From JBDSGC01 sp046594105 (GTDB lineage Bacteria > Acidobacteriota > Thermoanaerobaculia > Gp7-AA8): a stretch of DNA of 7,239 bases. A program made the position numbers and the translations under genes. Where the stretch lies: contig JBKJQB010000266.1 of assembly GCA_046594105.1 (NCBI GenBank), positions 1 to 7,239 on the forward strand, written 5' to 3'. This document shows positions 1 through 5,837 of this stretch, one piece after another; the first letter of the stretch is position 1; each line of letters begins with the position of its first letter. The notes beneath the pieces are model-generated. The model saw only the letters and a program-made list of their open reading frames with translations, did no database searches and was not told the DNA's origin.

Positions 1-1
1 T

Positions 2-874
2 ATCTACCGGAACTTTCAGCAGGTGCTGCGCTTTCAGATAGGCGACATGCGCGATTACGCCAGTGTCCTGCGCGCTGTGAGCGACAGCGACATCGTCATC
101 CATGCAGCCGCGCTCAAACAGGTTCCGACGTGCGAGTATTTTCCGTTCGAGGCCATCCAGACCAATCTGCTGGGCGCGCAGAATTTGATTCGCGCCGTCC
201 GTGAAGCGCGCACCGTCGAAGTGGTCATCGGGATCTCGACCGACAAGGCCTGCAAGCCGATCAACGTCATGGGCATGACGAAGGCCGTCATGGAACGCAT
301 CCTGGTCGAGGCGAACATCGACTGTCCCGAGACGCGCTTCGCCTGTGTGCGCTACGGAAATGTCATCGCCTCGCGCGGATCCGTAGTGCCTCTGTTCATC
401 GATCAGATCGCGCACGGCGGGCCCGTCACCATCACCACCAGCGACATGACGCGCTTCCTTCTGAGCCTGGACCAGGCCGTGGACACGGTGCTCGCAGCGG
501 TGCGCGACGCGAATCCCGGAGAGACCTACATCCCCCGGGCTCCCGCGGCGCGCATCTCCGCTCTGGCGGAAGTACTCGTCGACGGGCGGGACATTCCCAT
601 CGTGGTCACCGGAATTCGTCCGGGAGAAAAGATTCACGAGATTATGGTTTCCGAAGAGGAGTGCTATCGCACCGTCGAGCGAGGTGACTACTATGCCATC
701 TGTCCGATGCTCCCGGAGTTGCGTCCGAAAATCGATCAACCTGCCATGACCCGGGAGTATTCATCGGAGCAGATCACACTCGAGCATGATGGTTTGCGTA
801 AGCTGCTCGCGCCGCACCTGTCCGGGCGCGGCGAGTTTGCAGTCCGGCAATCCGAGCGAAGGTCGACTCCCTAG
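2..874 (+). CDS. wbjB: UDP-GlcNAc 4,6-dehydratase/5-epimerase, CapE/FnlA/WbjB type (5' partial)
   Basis: The gene runs in from the left edge. Its frame is open from base 2, leaving 290 visible residues before the TAG at 872-874. The family is about 340 residues, so roughly 50 N-terminal residues, with the GxxGxxG NAD-binding loop, are missing; the GTG at 23 is internal. Visible extended-SDR landmarks are HAAALKQVP (about residues 34-42), STDKA (79-83) and MGMTK (90-94). In that last motif Met replaces the usual SDR Tyr of YxxxK, which marks CapE/FnlA/WbjB rather than PseB or FlaA1. VRYGNVIASRGSV, MTRFL and a C-terminal SEEECYRTV...PMLPEL also fit. Known family chemistry: UDP-GlcNAc is dehydrated at C4/C6 and inverted at C5 to a 4-keto-6-deoxy L-arabino-hexulose, the first step to UDP-L-FucNAc. 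It is cytoplasmic. The next gene starts 9 nt later and encodes a later step of the same pathway. The C-terminal tail of about 15 polar residues is unremarkable. Confidence 0.9.
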   Translation: MYRNFQQVLRFQIGDMRDYASVLRAVSDSDIVIHAAALKQVPTCEYFPFEAIQTNLLGAQNLIRAVREARTVEVVIGISTDKACKPINVMGMTKAVMERILVEANIDCPETRFACVRYGNVIASRGSVVPLFIDQIAHGGPVTITTSDMTRFLLSLDQAVDTVLAAVRDANPGETYIPRAPAARISALAEVLVDGRDIPIVVTGIRPGEKIHEIMVSEEECYRTVERGDYYAICPMLPELRPKIDQPAMTREYSSEQITLEHDGLRKLLAPHLSGRGEFAVRQSERRSTP

Positions 875-883
875 GTTCTCCGC

Positions 884-1990
884 ATGGCAAAAATGAAAGT
901 CATGACCATCCTCGGCACGCGGCCGGAAATCATCCGCCTCAGCCGGGTCATTCCCCTCCTGGACGAGATCACCGATCACCTGCTGGTTCATACCGGGCAG
1001 AACTACGATCCTGCCCTCAGCGACGTGTTCTTCCGTGAACTCGAAGTCCGCCAGCCAGACATCCACATGGGTGTGCGAGGCGGCATGTCCCAGCAGATCG
1101 CCGGCATCCTCACGAACGCCGAAGAGATCTTCCGTGAGCACCGGCCCGATCGGCTGCTCATTCTGGGAGATACGAACAGCGGGCTCTCCGCGATGATCGC
1201 GGCGCGTATGGGCATCCCGGTCTTTCATATGGAAGCGGGGAATCGCTGCTACGACGATCGCGTCCCGGAAGAGATCAACCGGCGAGTCATCGATCACACC
1301 AGCAACGTGCTGCTGCCTTACACCTATCGGAGCAAGGAGAACCTTGTCCGCGAGGGCATCGAGCGGGAGCGCATCTTCGTGACCGGCAATCCCATCTTCG
1401 AGGTGCTCCAATGGTACGAATCCAGGATCGACGGGGCTGACGTTCTCGAGAGGCTTGCAGTCGAGGAGAACAACTTCTTTCTGGTGACGTTGCATCGTGC
1501 CGAGAACGTCGATGATCCGAAGCGTCTCGCTTCATTCCTTCAGGGGCTGGCCATGGTTGCCAGTGAATATCAGAAGCCGATGATCGTCAGCGTCCACCCT
1601 CGTACCGCGGACGCCCTGGGGCGACATGGTCTTCAGCCCGGCTCGGGGCTGGTGCGGCTCATGCCGCCGCTCGGATTTTACGATTTCGTGAAGCTGGAGA
1701 AACACGCCTTCTGCGTGTTGAGCGACAGCGGCACAGTTCAGGAGGAGTGCTGCATTTTCGGCGTCGCCAACGTCACCCTGCGCGATGTCACTGAGCGCCC
1801 CGAGACCGTCGAGTGCGGCAGCAACATTCTGAGTGGGGCTGATCCTGATTCCATCCTTTCCGCCGTGCGCATCGCCACGTCCGTCGGGCACGTCTGGACT
1901 CCGCCGGCGGAGTACCTCCAGACGAACGTGGCGGCGACTGTGGTGCGGATCGTCACAGGCTACAATCACGCGCTCTCTGCGCGATCATGA
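884..1990 (+). CDS. wbjD: Non-hydrolysing UDP-sugar 2-epimerase, CapG/FnlC/WbjD type
   Basis: This 368-residue cytoplasmic enzyme has the usual length and layout of the WecB/CapG two-Rossmann-domain fold. Motifs in order are GTRPEI (11-16), GDTNSG (95-100), HMEAGNRC (115-122) with PEEINRR (128-134), TGNP (167-170), HRAEN (204-208), SVHPR (236-240), DSGTVQEE (281-288) and RDVTERPE (300-307). The HMEAGNRC...PEEINRR stretch resembles CapG/FnlC/WbjD more than the WecB form (HVEAGLRT). That points to C2 epimerisation of the 6-deoxy-talose-type intermediate to UDP-L-FucNAc rather than UDP-ManNAc synthesis. The family forms a transient glycal by eliminating UDP. The ATG at 884 has only a weak AGG about 8 nt upstream, so coupling to the gene before is likely. 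The stop overlaps the next start as ATGA (1987-1990). In known L-FucNAc clusters a CapF/WbjC reductase lies just before this gene; here there is none. Plain UDP-GlcNAc 2-epimerase activity remains possible. Confidence 0.9.
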   Translation: MAKMKVMTILGTRPEIIRLSRVIPLLDEITDHLLVHTGQNYDPALSDVFFRELEVRQPDIHMGVRGGMSQQIAGILTNAEEIFREHRPDRLLILGDTNSGLSAMIAARMGIPVFHMEAGNRCYDDRVPEEINRRVIDHTSNVLLPYTYRSKENLVREGIERERIFVTGNPIFEVLQWYESRIDGADVLERLAVEENNFFLVTLHRAENVDDPKRLASFLQGLAMVASEYQKPMIVSVHPRTADALGRHGLQPGSGLVRLMPPLGFYDFVKLEKHAFCVLSDSGTVQEECCIFGVANVTLRDVTERPETVECGSNILSGADPDSILSAVRIATSVGHVWTPPAEYLQTNVAATVVRIVTGYNHALSARS

Positions 1991-3213
1991 GGATCCTGAT
2001 CCTCTCGCAATACTACGATCCTGAGCCGGTCCCCAAACCGGCCGAGCTGGCGCTGGCGCTGCGACAACGCGGCCACTCGGTCCGCGCAATCACAGGCTTT
2101 CCAAACTACCCGACGGGGAAGCTTTATGAGGGATATCACCTGGCGCTGATGCGGCGGGAGGAGATTGACGGGGTCGAGGTCAGGCGGACATTCGAGTATC
2201 CGTATCATGGCCCAAGCGTCATCAAGCGACTGATCAACTTCTGGTCATTCGCACTTTCCGCACCGCTGGCCAGCTTCTTCATGCCGCGCGCCGACGTCAT
2301 GTACGTGTGGCATCCTCCGCTGTCCGTAGGCGTGGCCGCGTGGCTCATCTCGATCCTGCGCGGGATTCCTTTCGTTTACGACGTACAGGACATCTGGCCG
2401 GAGAGCGCCGTGGTCTCTGGCATGCTCCGCGACGGCCCTCTCGTTCGCGCGATGTCCATGCTGGAGCGCTTTGCTTATCGCCGCGCCGCCCACGTTCTCG
2501 TCGTTACCGAAGGGGCGCGCCAGAACCTGATCAGCAAGGGGGTTCCTGCGGAAAAGGTCAGCGTGATGCCGCATTGGATCGACGAGAGTCTCTTCAAGGT
2601 CTCGAGCCCTCAGCAACGAGATGAGGTGCGCCTGCGTTTGGGATGGCACGACCAGTTTGTCGTGCTTTTCGCGGGAAACCTCGGACTGATGCAGGGTCTC
2701 GACACCGTCGTCCGTGCAGCCAGCCATCTGCATTCCCGCGAGAGAATCCGCTTCATCTTCGTTGGAGATGGTGCTGACCGGGAGCGACTGCAGTCGCTCA
2801 GTGGCGAGCTCGGGGTCCAGGATCGGGTGCAATTCATCCAGCGCCAGCCCATGAGCGAAATGCCCAATCTCATGGCTGCAGCAGATGTCCTTCTCGTGCA
2901 TCTGAAGAAGTCCGAGCTTTGCCAGTGGGTGATTCCGACAAAGACGCTCGCCTACCTCGCAGCGGGCAGACCGATCATCATGGCCATGGAAGGGGCAGCC
3001 GCCGACCTGGTTATGCAGGCGCAGGCCGGTTCGGTCATTGCTCCGGATGAACCGGAAGTTCTGGCCGAAGAAGTGAGACGCATGGAGGCGCTGCCGGCCG
3101 AGAAGCGTGAGTCCATGGGCACGGCGGGAAGGGCATTTCTGTTGCGTACCATGACCAGAGCTCGGGTTGTACCGCAGTACGAAAGCGTTCTCCAGAGTGT
3201 CGCGCGACGGTGA
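1987..3213 (+). CDS. GT4 glycosyltransferase, WbuB-like (probable L-FucNAc transferase)
   Basis: The 408-residue product has the two-domain GT-B shape of family GT4. The N-terminal domain opens with MRILILSQYYDPEP, then has a GFPNYPTGK loop (37-45), an aromatic/hydrophobic patch (about 80-98) that may sit on the membrane, and YDVQDIWPES (131-140), typical of the WbuB subgroup. The C-terminal donor domain has AGNLGLMQGLDTVV (229-242), VGDGADRERL (259-268) and IPTKTLAYLAAGRPI (316-330). At the position usually holding the second Glu of the GT4 EX7E motif there is Ala322; from memory WbuB-like proteins often have Ala here, so this need not mean inactivity. WbuB/WbjE relatives are thought to add L-FucNAc to a lipid-linked acceptor on the cytoplasmic face, which fits the two upstream genes. 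The start overlaps the previous stop (ATGA), and the stop overlaps the next start (GTGA, 3210-3213). No Shine-Dalgarno sequence is visible before this ATG. The transferred sugar is inferred from context only. Confidence 0.85.
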   Translation: MRILILSQYYDPEPVPKPAELALALRQRGHSVRAITGFPNYPTGKLYEGYHLALMRREEIDGVEVRRTFEYPYHGPSVIKRLINFWSFALSAPLASFFMPRADVMYVWHPPLSVGVAAWLISILRGIPFVYDVQDIWPESAVVSGMLRDGPLVRAMSMLERFAYRRAAHVLVVTEGARQNLISKGVPAEKVSVMPHWIDESLFKVSSPQQRDEVRLRLGWHDQFVVLFAGNLGLMQGLDTVVRAASHLHSRERIRFIFVGDGADRERLQSLSGELGVQDRVQFIQRQPMSEMPNLMAAADVLLVHLKKSELCQWVIPTKTLAYLAAGRPIIMAMEGAAADLVMQAQAGSVIAPDEPEVLAEEVRRMEALPAEKRESMGTAGRAFLLRTMTRARVVPQYESVLQSVARR

Positions 3214-4148
3214 CCAGGCCAATCGCCACGATTACCGGAGCGAATGGCACCCTCGGGCCGGCCGTGGCGGAGGAACTCGCGTTCGCCGGCTTTGCGGTGC
3301 GGGCGCTGACGCGCGCCCAGGCGGACATCTGCGATCCCGAGGCCATACGCCGCGCGATCGCTGGGTCCGACTGTGTCATTCATCTCGCGGCAAAGCTTCA
3401 CATCGTCGATCCGCCTCCCTCACTCCGCGACGAGTACTACCGCGTGAACGTTGGTGGTACCGAGAACGTGGTTCGCGCGGTACAGGATGAAGGGGTGAGG
3501 CGGCTGGTTCACGCGAGCACGATCGCCGTGTACGGCTACAACGATGGGCGCCTCCTCACGGAAGCCAGCGAGACGCGGCCAGACACGCTTTACGGCCATA
3601 CGAAGCTCGAAGCGGAGAACGTCGCCATGGCTGCAGATGCGAGCATCCTTCGATTCGCGGCCGTCTATGGTGCGCGCATGAAGGGCAATTACCGCAGATT
3701 ACTGACCTCTCTCAACGGCGGTTGGTTCGTGCCGATCGGAAGCGGATCGAATCGACGCACGGTCGTCCATGAGCGCGACGTGGCTCGCGCTCTTGTTCTT
3801 GCGGCTCAGCACTCCGCGGCGGCAGGTGAGGTGTTCAATGTGACCGACGGATCGGTGCACACCGTCCGGGAATTGCTGGAGGCCATGTCTCTTGCGCTTG
3901 GACGACGCCCTCCCAGGCTCGCCGCCCCCATCGGCCCGATCCGGGTTGCTGCCCGCCTGCTGGAGGCCGTTGCTGGAGCTGCTGGTGTTCGGCCGCCAGT
4001 CACGCGCTCGATGATCAACAAATACGTCGAGGACGTGATGGTCAGTGGGGAGAAACTGCGTGACTGCCTCGGCTTCCAGCCCGCATACGACCTCACCCGC
4101 GGATGGCAGGAGACGGTTGAACAGTTGCGGCGGCTGGGGGAGCTATGA
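3210..4148 (+). CDS. NAD(P)-dependent nucleotide-sugar epimerase/4-reductase (extended SDR, WbjF-like)
   Basis: A 312-residue extended short-chain dehydrogenase. The dinucleotide loop is TGANGTLG (9-16, the GxxGxxG form), followed by DCVIHLAA (54-61), the catalytic Ser/Thr region HASTIAVYG (101-109) and YGHTK (Tyr128, Lys132). LRFAAVYG (147-154) and VVHERDVARAL (185-195) belong to the substrate domain. All active-site residues are present. The GTG at 3210 is preferred because it gives the GTGA overlap with the previous stop and places the glycine loop at the usual distance from the N-terminus. The closest roles I know are WbjF and WbpV of Pseudomonas, thought to reduce C4 of UDP-4-keto-6-deoxy-GlcNAc to UDP-D-FucNAc or UDP-D-QuiNAc, the sugar WbpL loads on lipid. 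A WbpL-type gene follows, supporting that reading. Alternatives are a GalE-like 4-epimerase, or reduction of the CapE product in place of the missing WbjC. Substrate and direction cannot be read from sequence. Confidence 0.8.
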   Translation: MTRPIATITGANGTLGPAVAEELAFAGFAVRALTRAQADICDPEAIRRAIAGSDCVIHLAAKLHIVDPPPSLRDEYYRVNVGGTENVVRAVQDEGVRRLVHASTIAVYGYNDGRLLTEASETRPDTLYGHTKLEAENVAMAADASILRFAAVYGARMKGNYRRLLTSLNGGWFVPIGSGSNRRTVVHERDVARALVLAAQHSAAAGEVFNVTDGSVHTVRELLEAMSLALGRRPPRLAAPIGPIRVAARLLEAVAGAAGVRPPVTRSMINKYVEDVMVSGEKLRDCLGFQPAYDLTRGWQETVEQLRRLGEL

Positions 4149-4242
4149 ACATTGAGTGCGGCCGATCCATGTGCATAAATCTTGGCGGATCCCTGGCCTT
4201 GATCGCACCTCGGAGCTGATTCCGTCATGCATCGCTCCACTG

Positions 4243-4271
4243 TTGCGAGTCCCCCTCCCGGTCGAGATACT
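4243..4271 (+). promoter_or_regulatory. Candidate sigma70-like promoter before the wbpL-type gene
   Basis: TTGCGA at 4243-4248 and GATACT at 4266-4271 each match 4 of 6 consensus positions and are 17 nt apart, the preferred spacing. The site lies 33 nt before the start at 4304, inside the only sizeable gap (4149-4303) of the plus-strand series, and would give a leader of about 25 nt. The match is weak and could occur by chance. The rest of the gap shows no gene, long hairpin or T-run terminator. Confidence 0.3.
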
Positions 4272-4303
4272 GTTGCCAGGGTGCGAACATCCGGCAGGTT
4301 GCA

Positions 4304-5362
4304 ATGAACGCAAAGGAAATGGTTTCTCTCATCGTGAGTGGCGGTGTTGCCTTTGCCATCACCCTGCTCTTGACGCCCTTGTTTCGGCAATGGAGCCTGG
4401 GGCGCGGGCTTCTCGATATTCCGAACGCACGAAGCTCGCATCAGATCCCTACGCCACGCTCAGGGGGAAAGGCGATGGTGATCGGCTTCGCAACCGCCCT
4501 TGGGCTTGCTGCCACCCTGGTGCCCCTGGCAGCGCTCCTTCCTTACCTGATTGCTCTCCCACTCGTCATCCTCTCCGGGATCCTCGACGACGTGAAGGGA
4601 CTGCGGGAATGGAACAAATTGTTTCTCCAGATCGCCGCGACAGCCGTGCTGCTGGGGATGGGCTCACCGCTGATTTCCCTGCTGAAGATCGGACGCTTCA
4701 CGGTCGATCTGAAAATCCTCGCGCTTCCCGTGACCGTCCTCTGGATCGTCGGCTTTACGAATGTCTTCAATTTCATGGACGGGATCAATGGGATTGCCTC
4801 TCTTCACGCGATCGTGGCGGGCACCGTTCTGGCCATCCTCGCGGTACGCCGAGGAGATCTGAGCGGAGCGGTGCTCGCGCTGGGGATGGTGGGATGCGCC
4901 GCTGGCTTTCTGCCTTGGAACCTCTTCAGCGGGTCCATTTTCATGGGGGATACGGGGAGTGCCTTCTTTGGCTTTCTGATCGCTGCGCTCGCGGTGAGGC
5001 AACCCCCGGAAGATTTCCTTCTGGCTGCGTTTGTCACGTTTCCTTTCGTCTTTGATGCGGCATGGACGTTGACCACGCGGATCGCGCGCCGCGAGGACTG
5101 GTTGCGCGCTCACCGGGGGCACCTCTATCAGCGGTTGACGCAAACGGGCTGGTCTCATGTCCAGGTCGCTCTTCTATGGACACTGCTTTCCTGTGGCTGC
5201 GGGTTTGTGGCTCTGCGCTGTTTGAAAGGACAGGACACGGTTTGCATCGCGGCGATCGCTGCCATGGTTGCCGCTCACGTGAGAATCGCCTTCTGGATCC
5301 TTTCCCGAAGAAGGCCCCTGGAAAACTCGAACTTCCCCCGACTCAGCGATCCGATGCTTTGA
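4304..5362 (+). CDS. wbpL: Undecaprenyl-phosphate sugar-1-phosphate transferase, WbpL/WecA (MraY) superfamily
   Basis: A 352-residue polytopic inner-membrane protein with about ten or eleven hydrophobic segments. Superfamily signatures appear in order: DIPNARSSH..PTPRSGG (38-55), the Mg-binding DD pair in SGILDDVKGL (91-100), NVFNFMDGINGI (153-164), FMGDTGSAFFG (213-223) and the cytoplasmic HRGHLYQRL loop (270-278). It should transfer a HexNAc-1-phosphate from UDP-sugar to undecaprenyl phosphate, starting O-unit assembly. The ANARSSH-type N-terminal loop and HRxHLYQRL are typical of WbpL, which takes UDP-D-FucNAc, D-QuiNAc or GlcNAc; WecA itself is less likely. The ATG at 4304 is the only usable start: upstream in frame there is no ATG, GTG or TTG before the TGA at 4217. 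An AGG lies 5 nt ahead as a weak ribosome site. It is separated from the preceding gene by 155 nt, and its last 20 bases overlap the end of the minus-strand TPR gene. The donor sugar is inferred from the neighbouring SDR gene. Confidence 0.9.
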   Translation: MNAKEMVSLIVSGGVAFAITLLLTPLFRQWSLGRGLLDIPNARSSHQIPTPRSGGKAMVIGFATALGLAATLVPLAALLPYLIALPLVILSGILDDVKGLREWNKLFLQIAATAVLLGMGSPLISLLKIGRFTVDLKILALPVTVLWIVGFTNVFNFMDGINGIASLHAIVAGTVLAILAVRRGDLSGAVLALGMVGCAAGFLPWNLFSGSIFMGDTGSAFFGFLIAALAVRQPPEDFLLAAFVTFPFVFDAAWTLTTRIARREDWLRAHRGHLYQRLTQTGWSHVQVALLWTLLSCGCGFVALRCLKGQDTVCIAAIAAMVAAHVRIAFWILSRRRPLENSNFPRLSDPML

Positions 5363-5837
5363 GGCGAGCTTTCACTTCTTCCCGTTCCGGCACGTCGTCC
5401 ATCCTGTAATCGATCATCCCCTCCTCGCCGAGGAACCGCGCTGCCAGCACCAGCATCTGCAGGCCTTCCTCGCGATGACCCGCTTGAATCAGGGTTTGGC
5501 CCAGATTGACGTAGAGCTCCGGTCGCCGATCGTAGTTCAGCGCCAGCTGATACATGGATACGGCTTCCTGCGGTCTTCCCAGGAGGCGAAGGTTTGCGGC
5601 GGCGATCATGTACGCCTCAACTTTTTCGGATGCAGATTTGGTGCATTGGATCGCAGAGATTATGTCCTCGTGGGCGTGGGCGACCGCCAGAAATGAGCCT
5701 TCCGCGCGGAACCCGCGCTCCGCCCTGGCCCTCAGTTGCTTGATCATGCGGTTGCACTGAAATGGCCGAACGATGAAACGAGCCATCAGCACACTGGTAG
5801 CGAAGAGAAGGATCAGCGCAAGCAGAAGTTTCTTCAT
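5343..5837 (-). CDS. Small membrane-anchored TPR protein
   Basis: The predicted 164-residue protein starts at the ATG at 5837, which overlaps the stop of the upstream ligase-like gene as ATGA (5837-5834), and ends at TGA 5345-5343. Residues 2-19 form one hydrophobic segment after MKK, so it is probably an N-terminal anchor or uncleaved signal with the rest in the periplasm. There is no lipobox; Cys28 is too far from a lipobox context. After a charged, probably helical stretch (29-70), two tetratricopeptide repeats are visible at about 73-104 (EAYMIAAANLRLLGRPQEAV) and 107-136 (ELYVNLGQTLIQAGHREEGL). The tail is acidic and ends in a short Lys/Arg-rich helix. No enzyme motif is seen. TPRs bind proteins, and strict coupling to a Wzy/WaaL-like gene suggests a partner or specificity subunit, which is inference. 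The reading frame continues upstream to 6410, but that part is an Arg-rich shadow of the ligase gene, so the 5837 start is preferred. Confidence 0.75.
   Translation of the reverse strand: MKKLLLALILLFATSVLMARFIVRPFQCNRMIKQLRARAERGFRAEGSFLAVAHAHEDIISAIQCTKSASEKVEAYMIAAANLRLLGRPQEAVSMYQLALNYDRRPELYVNLGQTLIQAGHREEGLQMLVLAARFLGEEGMIDYRMDDVPEREEVKARLKASDR

Noticed and set aside
23..874. GTG at 23 as the true start of the first gene
   Set aside because: The frame is open to base 2, and the family needs about 50 more N-terminal residues with the NAD-binding loop. The gene is cut by the window edge.
761..1495. 244-codon minus-strand frame opposite genes 1 and 2
   Set aside because: Shadow of two well-supported genes. 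No start signal or known motif.
2245..3222. 325-codon open frame on the minus strand opposite the GT4 gene
   Set aside because: It lies wholly antisense to a gene with clear motifs. Its translation is His/Arg/Asp-rich with no recognisable domain. Long antisense frames are expected in GC-rich coding DNA.
4156..5055. 299-codon plus-strand frame covering the gap and most of the WbpL-type gene
   Set aside because: Rich in Arg, Cys, His and Pro, with no family features. The overlapping frame has all MraY-superfamily motifs.
5422..5434. TCCTC-GCC-GAGGA hairpin as a terminator after the plus-strand genes
   Set aside because: Only a 5-bp stem, no following T run, and it lies inside the TPR coding sequence.
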